Below are positions 8,443-16,185 of a stretch of 34,622 nt of DNA, one piece after another. The notes beneath the pieces are model-generated. The model ran no database searches. It was not told the origin of the DNA and saw only the letters and a list, made by a program, of their open reading frames with translations. The position numbers and the translations under genes were made by a program. The stretch is from Acidobacteriota bacterium (lineage in GTDB: Bacteria > Acidobacteriota > Terriglobia > UBA7540): the NCBI GenBank assembly GCA_031292775.1, contig JARLGN010000623.1:1-34622 (forward strand), in the 5' to 3' direction. The first letter of the stretch is position 1, and each line of letters opens with the position of its first letter.

Positions 8443-9262
8443 GGGTCGAAGGTCTCCTCCGAGCAATCATTTGGATTTCATCTCGGCGCTGCATTTCGCT
8501 GATATCGTCAAAGCCCAGTGCCGCCATGAACTCTGTGATCATCGCCTGGGTCGTGCCCTTGGGCAAAAGGTAAGGATGCACCTCGCACACCACCAACTCA
8601 GTCGCCGGGTTGGAAAGCGTTTCCCGCAAGCCTCGAAGCACCACGTACTCAAAACCCTCCACATCGATTTTGACGACCCGTGGATAGGGAAGCCCGTGGG
8701 TCCTGCGAAAATCGTCCCCGTTCACGATCTCCACAGATTCGACCGACTCGCCTTCTTTGGGGGCGATTTCAGAGGGCATGAGTGAAGCGGCCGGTCTGTC
8801 CACAAAAAGTTGGCCCTTGCTGTTCTCCTCACCCAAGGCAGCCTTAAAGGCAGCGACGTTTTTCAAACTGTTCACGCTGATGTTGCGCTCCAGCATTTCA
8901 AAGTTATGGGTCTCAGGCTCAAAAGCCATCACCTTCCCCTTCTCACCCACAACAAGTGCGGAGAGTATGGTAAAGATCCCGATATTGGCCCCCACATCCA
9001 GAAAAACATCTCCACTGTGGAGACAAGGGAGTACTAATCGCAGGATTTCGTCCTCGAGCATAAGATTGAATTCCACCTGGACGAGTTTCGCCGGATTGGT
9101 GACGCGGAAAGCGGACTTGACCCCGTAAAGGTTGGACCGGTAGATTCCGCCGGATTGTGTCGCCATCTTGTAGTGCAGGCTGCGTAGCAAATCCGTAAGT
9201 TTGAGTGCCCTCAGAACACGTAAGACTCCGGGATTGTAAATGAATTTCTTTAGCCCGCTCAT
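8429..9262 (-). CDS. FkbM family SAM-dependent methyltransferase
   Basis: About 277 aa. The SAM-binding segment is VFLDVGANIGIFTILSA, followed by VMAFEPETHNFEML and the FkbM signature VVKIDVEGFEYVVLRGL. A likely sugar O-methyltransferase. It is a paralogue of the protein at 2376-3266: the two share the N-terminal LKKxxYNPxVxRxxRALxL pattern and similar C-termini. ATG 9262 (MSGLKKF) has GAGAGG 4-5 nt upstream, whereas the upstream in-frame ATG at 9274 lacks a good site. Its stop codon lies inside the start of the glycosyltransferase relic, an overlap typical of a once-coupled gene pair. Confidence 0.9.
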   Translation of the reverse strand: MSGLKKFIYNPGVLRVLRALKLTDLLRSLHYKMATQSGGIYRSNLYGVKSAFRVTNPAKLVQVEFNLMLEDEILRLVLPCLHSGDVFLDVGANIGIFTILSALVVGEKGKVMAFEPETHNFEMLERNISVNSLKNVAAFKAALGEENSKGQLFVDRPAASLMPSEIAPKEGESVESVEIVNGDDFRRTHGLPYPRVVKIDVEGFEYVVLRGLRETLSNPATELVVCEVHPYLLPKGTTQAMITEFMAALGFDDISEMQRRDEIQMIARRRPSTHAAA

Positions 9263-9313
9263 CGAACCTCTCATTCTTATAAGGAAAGGATCCTATTCTT
9301 TTCCTGCCCGTCG

Positions 9314-10546
9314 TCAAACCGACCGGTTAAAGCGCTCTGCCCAGGTCCGGACGTAGTTCTTCACGCCCTGGGGCACAAAGCGGCGCCACGTTGGGGAGGA
9401 CAATTTGGGCAATTGGATCTCCGACAATGGAATAGGCGCGTATGCCGGGGGTTCATGCGCCAAGAGAGCTTGCAAAAGGTCTTCATGATCCCTGACAACC
9501 CGCTCAACCGTGAAGCGATCGCGGATGGTTCGAATTGCCGAGGCGGATAAAGTCTCCAGGCGCTTCCGATCAGCGGCCAGATCCACTATGGATTCGGCGA
9601 ATTCAGAAGTCCTGCCAACCGTGCAGAGGAGTCCGTTGATCCCATGGTCCACAACGTAATCGGTGGTTCCGGCGATTCTGGAAACAATGGGAACACAGCC
9701 ACACGCCATCGTTTCCAACAAAGCCCATGGGACGCCTTCGTAGCGTGAAGGAAGCACGAATAGATGCGCCCGTTGGAGGAGTGGCAACGCCTCCTCCCGG
9801 CGCAAAGTTCCGTGAAAGGTCACTCGGGCGTTGAGATGAGCATGCGCGAATGCATCCACCAGCCGATCCTTGTCGGGCCCATCACCGATAATATCAAAGT
9901 GAAAATCCACCTTCGCGCGGATAAGTCGATTGGCAATTTTGGGAAGCATCATGACCGCTTTGGAAATATCATCCAGCCGGCCCACGTAGACGAGCCGGAG
10001 AAGTCCATTGAAATCCCGGATCGTTCCAGGGGTTAAGGTTTCAACCTCGACCCCACCGGGAATGACCGCGCACTTCCCCGGGGGCACTTTCCAATCCCGA
10101 ACCAAGTCGCGCCGTTCTCGTGGAGTTTCGGCGATAATCCTATCAATTCTGTTGAGATTCGTGGCCGCCAAGGCGTATGTGTGGTGCGTCATGCTCCCGC
10201 AACGGTTAATGATCCTCACCCGGGCTGGCAGGGCAGGTGCGGCGGCGATGGTAAACATCTGCCCCGTACAGAAAACCACGTCGATTTCCCGTTCCACGAC
10301 CCACCGGACAAACGCCGCGGCGTTCTGGTACACGTCGGAAGCGCCAGGCACCAACACCTTTGAGAACTGGTCGGAAAAACCCGGGACGGGTTCGCCCCCC
10401 CCATCAGCGCCAGTGGTAACTGCCGACACCTCCCACCCAGAGCGCCGCAAACCTGCACCCACAACGTTATAGACCGTAGTAACGCCACATAAGAGGGGCG
10501 AAATGCACCATGCGATCTTTCCCTTTATACCTGTGGCTTGAACCAT
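9314..10546 (-). CDS. GT4-family glycosyltransferase
   Basis: 410 aa, GT-B fold. The N-terminal domain contains CISPLLCGVTTVYNVVGAGL. The donor domain has LRLVYVGRLDDISKAV, FDIIGDGPDKDRL and VTFHGTLRREEALPLLQRA, then LPSRYEGVPWALLETMACG followed by CVPIV. This last stretch contains the conserved glutamates contacting the donor nucleotide-sugar. ATG 10546 follows GCCGGGA at about 6 nt. It sits between the zinc-ribbon methyltransferase gene (upstream) and the FkbM gene (downstream, 50 nt). A polysaccharide repeat-unit glycosyltransferase of unknown donor. Confidence 0.92.
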   Translation of the reverse strand: MVQATGIKGKIAWCISPLLCGVTTVYNVVGAGLRRSGWEVSAVTTGADGGGEPVPGFSDQFSKVLVPGASDVYQNAAAFVRWVVEREIDVVFCTGQMFTIAAAPALPARVRIINRCGSMTHHTYALAATNLNRIDRIIAETPRERRDLVRDWKVPPGKCAVIPGGVEVETLTPGTIRDFNGLLRLVYVGRLDDISKAVMMLPKIANRLIRAKVDFHFDIIGDGPDKDRLVDAFAHAHLNARVTFHGTLRREEALPLLQRAHLFVLPSRYEGVPWALLETMACGCVPIVSRIAGTTDYVVDHGINGLLCTVGRTSEFAESIVDLAADRKRLETLSASAIRTIRDRFTVERVVRDHEDLLQALLAHEPPAYAPIPLSEIQLPKLSSPTWRRFVPQGVKNYVRTWAERFNRSV

Positions 10547-10622
10547 AATGATCCCGGCAACCTGCTACTTACCCTTGATATCCTCCAACAACATCCACAG
10601 GACTGACGAACGCTGCGCCCTG

Positions 10623-11603
10623 TCAAGGCTTCTGTCCCCAAGCCACCAGCGAATTGCTAAGAGTACTCCGATAGAATCGATTCTGAGAACTAATGCGGAT
10701 TCCAGCAGATCTGCAAAATCGATGTACCCACAGGATCAACTCTTTCCAAGCCGGTTGGAATTGAAGCCGCCATCGGAAGTGCTCAAACCCTGCCTCACGG
10801 AACATCCACTGTATCGAACTGACCGTAAAGAAAAAAAGGTGCTCGGGCGGGTAAACCCAGTAGTCCATGGTCCCCTGAAGCCGCGCATGGGCAGACGAGT
10901 TGTCACCCGTCATCAAGATACAAAGTCCTCCCCGTGCGAGTAAACTCCGCGCGTGGCGAACGAAACCAAGAGGAGTTTTGAGGTGCTCAATCACCGCCCA
11001 CAAAACTATGGCATCCCACCCCCCTTCATTGAACTTTAAGAAGTCGTGCGAAACGACCGGCACGCCCATTTTCTCTTGTGCACGCCGCGCATTATCTTTG
11101 TCGAGATCGAGGCCGAGAATGTTCTGATACCCCATGTCCGCCAGGAACCTCAAGATTGTCCCATCGCCCGCACCCACATCCAAAACCCGCGCCTTGCGAT
11201 TCCTGCCCAGGATTCGGTCAATACACTCGCTGCTCCTCTTCCAAGAGTCGACCTTGTCTGCACGACAGTAGAGCGGCTCCGTGGAGCCGAGATAATTCGC
11301 CCAGTAACTTGGCCCATAGAATTGTGCGAGGAATTCCGAAGAGGGTTGGGGCCATACGAAACCCAGGCCGCACCGCTGGCATTCGAAAATAGGCCAGCCA
11401 TAAACATTCGCCACAAAGAGAAGGGCCCGGTGCGAGCAAATAAGGCATTTCTCTGGAGGAGCTTGGTCCTTATCAAGAATGAAATCGAGATCAAGGTACA
11501 CATTATCCTGCTCCCTCCGAACTGGCCCCCAGAATTCATGAGGGGGCCGATGCTCATCAGTCGTGGAAGAAGCCGTGATGTACTCGTTACGAAGTCTATT
11601 CAA
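10623..11603 (-). CDS. Class I SAM methyltransferase with N-terminal zinc ribbon
   Basis: 326 aa. A four-cysteine zinc-binding module (C53-x2-C56 and C75-x2-C78, as CLIC...CQRC) precedes a Methyltransf_23-type SAM domain with VLDVGAGDGTILRFL (about residues 140-154), ILGLDLDKDN and WDAIVLWAVIEHLKTPLGF. The Cys-ribbon plus methyltransferase layout is shared with sugar C-methyltransferases and uncharacterised polysaccharide methyltransferases. I do not see enough of the C-methyltransferase C-terminal domain to claim that activity. The start is TTG 11603 with GAGAGGG 6 nt upstream; no suitable ATG lies near the beginning of the domain. Confidence 0.88.
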   Translation of the reverse strand: MNRLRNEYITASSTTDEHRPPHEFWGPVRREQDNVYLDLDFILDKDQAPPEKCLICSHRALLFVANVYGWPIFECQRCGLGFVWPQPSSEFLAQFYGPSYWANYLGSTEPLYCRADKVDSWKRSSECIDRILGRNRKARVLDVGAGDGTILRFLADMGYQNILGLDLDKDNARRAQEKMGVPVVSHDFLKFNEGGWDAIVLWAVIEHLKTPLGFVRHARSLLARGGLCILMTGDNSSAHARLQGTMDYWVYPPEHLFFFTVSSIQWMFREAGFEHFRWRLQFQPAWKELILWVHRFCRSAGIRISSQNRFYRSTLSNSLVAWGQKP

Positions 11604-11687
11604 GTCTTTCCCTCTCGGCCCATGGCAATACCTTACCGGGGGAAGGTGCGTGTATGCCCGCCTGCCATACCGGTACCGGGCCTCAAA

Positions 11688-12602
11688 CTAACGGTGGAGC
11701 TTGACCATGTTTTCAAGGCGTTGCGCGGCGTCATCCTTGCAGCCGCATGGGCGGACAGCAACAAAGTCATGACCAACGGGTTTGGCCATTTTCTCGGTGA
11801 CCCGGTACAATTGCGTGGACCAATACTTCCTAAGGTCGTACGCCAAAAACTCGTATCCCATTCCCGCGAGCACCTTGACAACGGGCTCTGACCAAAAACC
11901 CTCATTCCCCACATGGCATTCGAACAACACGGCACCCGGCCTTACCTCTTGCATCCAATCCCGCATCGATTCGAGAACCACTCCTTCATGGCCTTCCACG
12001 TCGATTTTGACCAGCGACACCCGTTGACATCCCAAAGCCCGGACGTACTCGCCGGCATCCTCCAAGCGGACACGAGTGTTTTCCACGCCAAGCTGCTTGT
12101 CGTCGGAAACGAGGGTCATCGTCCCCAGATTCCCGGCTTCCATAATCGCCATCTCTGCTGACCCGCTTCGATTGGACAAAGCACATTCATGTATTACTGC
12201 CTGACCATAGCCGTTGATCATCATCGACGTTCGAAGAAATTGCGCCAGCACCGGCTGGGGCTCAAACATATGGACTTTGCCTGTTGCTCCCACCTGTTTG
12301 CAGGCGAAGAGGCCAACCACGCCAAAGTTGGCGCCAATATCCAAAACGGTATCACCAGGACGCAACACAGCCTCCACCACACTGGTGATCCTGGGGTCGT
12401 GCTCCCCCCATAGATACATTGCCCGGCCGACATAATCATCCAAGAAAACGATCGCCCGCACACCATAACGAAGTTCGGCGACGGCTACTCCTTTACCACA
12501 CACCCATGCGGCGATTGACGAGTCGGTGATGCGATGGCCGACCTTAACCGTTCTCAGCTTGCGGACAACGCCGGCAAGTGCAGCACGCGCGACTTCCCCC
12601 AT
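11688..12602 (-). CDS. FkbM family SAM-dependent methyltransferase
   Basis: 304 aa and the most divergent of the three FkbM proteins in the cluster. Motifs: TVLDIGANFGVVGLFACKQ (SAM loop), VHMFEPQPVLAQFL, and VSLVKIDVEGHEGVVLESM with the FkbM acid-histidine signature. The N-terminal 85 residues differ from the other two, so it probably acts on a different sugar or position. ATG 12602 is preceded by AAAGGGA at 8 nt. It follows the flippase gene by 64 nt and precedes the zinc-ribbon methyltransferase by 84 nt. Confidence 0.9.
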   Translation of the reverse strand: MGEVARAALAGVVRKLRTVKVGHRITDSSIAAWVCGKGVAVAELRYGVRAIVFLDDYVGRAMYLWGEHDPRITSVVEAVLRPGDTVLDIGANFGVVGLFACKQVGATGKVHMFEPQPVLAQFLRTSMMINGYGQAVIHECALSNRSGSAEMAIMEAGNLGTMTLVSDDKQLGVENTRVRLEDAGEYVRALGCQRVSLVKIDVEGHEGVVLESMRDWMQEVRPGAVLFECHVGNEGFWSEPVVKVLAGMGYEFLAYDLRKYWSTQLYRVTEKMAKPVGHDFVAVRPCGCKDDAAQRLENMVKLHR

Positions 12603-12666
12603 TTCGGATTCCCTTTCCCACGATGCTTCTACCCCAACGGAGGATCAGCATTAGTTGTGGGCAACA

Positions 12667-14178
12667 TTATCTGGCGATTGACACGTCCAAATGTTTCAAT
12701 AGACTGCGAACGTACAGAATGACAACTCCCGTTCCAAGGTAGGCCATAATAACGCTGGCCCAAATCATACCAGAGAGTCCGAACGCCTTGGCCATAACAA
12801 TCTTCAGCACCGCTGCGGCGAGGGCTTGGAGCAGCCCAACCGCCACTTGAAACTTCATTTTGTTAATCCCATTCAAAAAGATGCCCAAGGCACTCGCAAC
12901 TATAATGATGATCTCATATAGCGCCATACCGAACAGCAATCCCCAAGTCGGGTGAACCTGGGGCCCCACCCAAACCCGCACGATTAGTTTTCCAAACGCT
13001 GCCAAACCCAAAACCGCAGGGCCGAAAACCAACACGCTATAGCCGACTGAATGGAAGAAGGTCAACTTCACCCACTTCGAATCACCCCGGGCAAATGCCT
13101 CCCCATAAGCAGGCCAGAGGGGGATGATAAACATATTTGCAACCGAGCCCACCAAAAGAAAAAGCCGTATGGGAACCGAGTATTGGGTCACGGCTTCCGG
13201 ACCGAGGACTTGGGTGATAATGATAAGGTCAAGAGGCAAGGTGAAGGCGCCGCAGATCTGTAGCAGAAAGAACATAAGACCGGTATGCAGGATTTTCCGT
13301 GCGGCGGCGGTATCCCAATAAGCCCACTCCGGCAGGAGCTCCGGGCGGGCAAACCCGAACTCCTGCACCCAATTCCCAAAAACGCCAAGGATTTGTCCTC
13401 CCAGTATGGCGAGAATCAACCAGGGCAGTCCGCCATTCCGGTGCATGACCATTATCAAACAACCTAGCCCCGTCAGGTTGCCAATGATCATCCAGAAATT
13501 CGCCAGATATCCTTCCTGATGCCCCGTCTGAACCCGCTGGACCACATCTAAGGGTATATTTGTCAGGAAGCAAACAAGGAAAACAATGACCGCCGGCCCT
13601 GCCTCGTGGGCGGCGAGAGGGGAAGAGACATTAAACAGTCGCGTCCAGGGGATAAAGGGGTACACACATGCAAATATTCCCAGCAAGAGGGTTGCAACCC
13701 CCAGTAAGACGAAAAATGCACTCGACACATACTTGTGTACGGCCTCGACGTCGTCCCTGCCACGTGCCTCCGCAATGGCATTCAGGAGTCCATTGCCGAT
13801 CCCAAGGTCCGCGAATGTCAGAAAGGCGACGACAGAAGTGACGGACATCCACAAGCCGTAGCGCTCTGTTCCGAGATATCGAATCGTCAGGCGGACGGTA
13901 AGAAGTGAAGTGAATACCGTCACACATCGTGCCATCACGGACGTGATGGTCGTCAGCGCGGCGCGCCGATACCGCTCCCGCGAGCGTCCCTCCTGCGTGG
14001 ATGTATCGAACGGCTTCAACCGCAGCAAGCCCTTCAGGCTGCGGATGCGGCACAGGATTCCCTGCACACTGAATCGTCCCCCGGCGTCCACAGCGGAGGG
14101 AAGCCGTGGATCCGGCGAAGCAACTGCTGACGATTCAGTGGTTTGCAGCGAATTTTTTACTAGGGGATCAAGCGACAT
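12667..14178 (-). CDS. Wzx-type polysaccharide flippase (MOP/MATE-like superfamily)
   Basis: About 503 aa with roughly 12 hydrophobic helices after a polar N-terminal stretch of about 80 residues. The segment VRLTIRYLGTERYGLWMSV and the following FADLGIGNGLLNAIAEARG are hallmarks of polysaccharide_synt flippases, which move the undecaprenyl-linked repeat unit across the cytoplasmic membrane. The ATG at 14178 (MSLDPLVKN) has AAGGAA about 12 nt upstream. The longer frame begins at a TTG at 14253 with no clear ribosome site. A flippase together with the O-antigen-ligase-like gene at 20872-22269 indicates a Wzx/Wzy-type assembly route. Confidence 0.9.
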   Translation of the reverse strand: MSLDPLVKNSLQTTESSAVASPDPRLPSAVDAGGRFSVQGILCRIRSLKGLLRLKPFDTSTQEGRSRERYRRAALTTITSVMARCVTVFTSLLTVRLTIRYLGTERYGLWMSVTSVVAFLTFADLGIGNGLLNAIAEARGRDDVEAVHKYVSSAFFVLLGVATLLLGIFACVYPFIPWTRLFNVSSPLAAHEAGPAVIVFLVCFLTNIPLDVVQRVQTGHQEGYLANFWMIIGNLTGLGCLIMVMHRNGGLPWLILAILGGQILGVFGNWVQEFGFARPELLPEWAYWDTAAARKILHTGLMFFLLQICGAFTLPLDLIIITQVLGPEAVTQYSVPIRLFLLVGSVANMFIIPLWPAYGEAFARGDSKWVKLTFFHSVGYSVLVFGPAVLGLAAFGKLIVRVWVGPQVHPTWGLLFGMALYEIIIIVASALGIFLNGINKMKFQVAVGLLQALAAAVLKIVMAKAFGLSGMIWASVIMAYLGTGVVILYVRSLLKHLDVSIAR

Positions 14179-14535
14179 TATTGAAGGTGATTCCTTAAAA
14201 TCGTCGAAAGTGCTGTTTGGCCGCTCCCACGCGGTGAGTTTGGGAAAGCTCAATGGAATCGGGACGTAGCGTAAATGTACTCCATAGCGGGTTCGTCCGG
14301 GACTCCTTACCTGCCCCCACGCATAACGGCGACTCCTAACCTGTCAATGTCGCACCTTTTGCGCGGCTCATGAAGACAGCAGCAAGGAAGTATATCCGAT
14401 TGAGGCGGTTCCTCAAATTAGATTTCTATGACCCGGAAGACTTATCAATGTTTCGGGCGGGCGGCGATTTGGTTTCGACTATCCCGCAGTTCCGGAAGTG
14501 CGGGAAAGGGTGGTGGATTTCCCCATTGCGAATTG
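14179..14535. other. Intergenic gap inside the polysaccharide operon
   Basis: About 357 nt lie between the stop of the WecG-like gene and the preferred flippase start, the largest gap in the cluster. The part next to 14178 is open in the flippase frame as far as 14253. The rest contains no convincing ORF on either strand; an open plus-strand stretch at 14370-14591 has no recognisable similarity and runs antisense into the WecG-like gene. A short imperfect hairpin (TCCCGCA/TGCGGGA arms, 14482-14505) has no T-tract. This could be where an internal promoter for the variable section lies, but I see no clear -35/-10 pair. Confidence 0.4.
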
Positions 14536-15336
14536 CTACTTTCTCGATCGCATTTTGTGGCACAACACATCGAACCACGCAAGGGCCATAAACTGGGGGC
14601 CGTAGATCAAGGCCCTTCTCCAGACGGTGCGGGGTTCGTGGAGTAGGCGCCAGAACCATTCCAAGCCAGCACGGCTGGCCCAACGCGGCGAGGGGACAAC
14701 TTTTCCACTGTGGAACTTGATGGCCGCCCCCACCGCCACGATTACAGGCACCTTGAGCCGGTCGCGGTGGGCAGCGATCCATCTTTCCTGCTTCGGAAGG
14801 CCCAAGGCTACCCATAGAACATCGGGGTTTGCCTGGTTAATTGTTTCAACAATTTGGGCGTCTTCTTCGGGTGTAAGCTGGCGAAATGGCGGAGAGTAGG
14901 TGCCGATGATCTTTACCCCAGGGTGCTTTTGCCGTAGACGGTCGCTGGCCAACGACAAGGTCTCATCAGTATCGCCGTAGAGGTAATTTGTGAAACCCTT
15001 CTCACGGGACAACTCACAAAACGCCGACATCAAGTCTGCCCCGCGAACCTGATGAGTTTTGCATGACATTTTCTTGGCTGCAATCCGCGCCGCCCAACGC
15101 CCGTCGGGGACCGAAAGGTCCGCAGTTCGAAGAACCGCTCGGAAATCATGATGCTTGTGTGCCTCGAGCGCGCCGTGCGAGCCCGTAACCGCAATCCAAT
15201 GGGGGCGGTCACGATCCCGAATCCATTGTTCCATCAAGCGCACGACGTCCTCGACGCCAATAATGTGAACCGGCGCTCCCAGAACATCAACGCAGGGTGG
15301 CAAATCCACTCGATGAGTCAAGGATTCAACATTCAT
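14536..15336 (-). CDS. WecG/TagA/CpsF family glycosyltransferase (GT26)
   Basis: 266 aa, close to the usual family length. It carries the GT26 landmarks: TGSHGALEAHK (51-61), the catalytic-type Asp in LSVPDGRWAARIAAK (75-88), RGADLM (98-103), YLYGDTDETL and GLPKQERW (179-186). Family members transfer N-acetylmannosaminuronate, N-acetylmannosamine or another sugar to an undecaprenyl-diphospho-sugar as the second assembly step. That fits its position right after the initiating sugar transferase gene. The C-terminal helix-rich tail (RAGLEWFWRLLHEPRTVWRR) is the usual membrane-association segment. Start ATG 15336; the ribosome site is weak. Confidence 0.93.
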   Translation of the reverse strand: MNVESLTHRVDLPPCVDVLGAPVHIIGVEDVVRLMEQWIRDRDRPHWIAVTGSHGALEAHKHHDFRAVLRTADLSVPDGRWAARIAAKKMSCKTHQVRGADLMSAFCELSREKGFTNYLYGDTDETLSLASDRLRQKHPGVKIIGTYSPPFRQLTPEEDAQIVETINQANPDVLWVALGLPKQERWIAAHRDRLKVPVIVAVGAAIKFHSGKVVPSPRWASRAGLEWFWRLLHEPRTVWRRALIYGPQFMALAWFDVLCHKMRSRK

Positions 15337-15387
15337 ATTGAAACCACACCGCTACGATTTATCGGCTAAGAAACCTTTGGGGTTTTT

Positions 15388-16059
15388 CTAACTCCGCGCT
15401 ACTGGGGCCTCGCAGGCATGCTTGGCCACCGGAGCGATTCGTTTCCTCGCGGCGCGTCGTCCGCCGAGCAGACGTGGTAGTTTTGCGGAACGATCTTCCC
15501 ATTTGCCCGTAAACGTCACGAGGAAGGAGACAAAAACCAAGCGAAGGTCCAACCAGAAGGTCTGCTTCTTAATGTAAATGAGGTCGTAACGGAGTTTCTG
15601 GCGCCGCGGCAGTTCACTATGGCCGTAAATTTGAGCGATGCCTGTAAGCCCTGGTGTGACAGCATGCCGGCGGTCGAATCCTGGAATATCGACGCGGAAT
15701 TTCTTTACCAATTCCGACCACTCGGGTCTGGGGCCCACAAAGCTCATATCCCCGCAAAAGATATTCCAAAGCTGAGGCAGTTCGTCCATAGCGGTGGAGC
15801 GCAGAATCCGACCCACGCGCGTGATTCGCGGATCGCGTTCTTTTGCCGTGACTACTCCCCACTTGGCATCTGAGTCTGGCACCATGGAACGGAACTTGAC
15901 GCTTCGGAATTCCTTACAATCCTTCCCCACACGGGGCTGGCCATAAAAAATGGGCCCACCATCCTCGATCTTAATTGCAATTGCAATTGTTGCCCAAAGC
16001 GGCGAGGAAAGGATCAACCCGAACCCGGAGAGCGAAATGTCAAAAAGTCGTTTAAGCAT
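15388..16059 (-). CDS. Initiating undecaprenyl-phosphate sugar-1-phosphate transferase
   Basis: About 223 aa, the short single-domain form of the bacterial sugar transferase (polyisoprenyl-phosphate hexose-1-phosphate transferase) family. It moves a sugar-1-phosphate from a nucleotide donor to undecaprenyl phosphate and starts each repeat unit. Motifs from the ATG at 16059: MLKRLFDISLSGFGLILSSP (membrane-dipping helix), GPIFYGQPRVG, FRSVKFRSM, DELPQLWNI followed by MSFVGPRP, and TPGLTGIAQIYG. A TTG 11 codons upstream (16092) is an alternative start without better support. There is no N-terminal CoA-binding or multi-helix extension as in WbaP or WcaJ. Confidence 0.93.
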   Translation of the reverse strand: MLKRLFDISLSGFGLILSSPLWATIAIAIKIEDGGPIFYGQPRVGKDCKEFRSVKFRSMVPDSDAKWGVVTAKERDPRITRVGRILRSTAMDELPQLWNIFCGDMSFVGPRPEWSELVKKFRVDIPGFDRRHAVTPGLTGIAQIYGHSELPRRQKLRYDLIYIKKQTFWLDLRLVFVSFLVTFTGKWEDRSAKLPRLLGGRRAARKRIAPVAKHACEAPVARS

Positions 16060-16092
16060 CTGGTTAAAAATTGACACCCGTGGCTTGAACAA

Positions 16093-16185
16093 ATCGATGA
16101 GTTGAGCTCGTCAAGAAAGTTAAACAAGTTAAAGAGTTCGCACGCTTAGGCTTTGAATTATCAACTCTTCGACTCTTTCAACTAT
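16093..16185. repeat. AT-rich intergenic stretch with repeated GTTGA/TTCAAC words
   Basis: This gap between the flavoprotein stop and the sugar transferase gene is made largely of short near-repeats such as AAGTTAAACAAGTTAAAGAG on one side and TCAACT...TTTCAACTATTCAAC on the other. The two sides are partly complementary. It looks like low-complexity, slippage-prone spacer rather than a regulatory site. No ORF is present. Confidence 0.45.

Noticed and set aside
14370-14591. 73-codon plus-strand ORF in the gap before the WecG-like gene
   Set aside because: It runs antisense into the end of the WecG-like gene, has no family resemblance and no convincing ribosome site.
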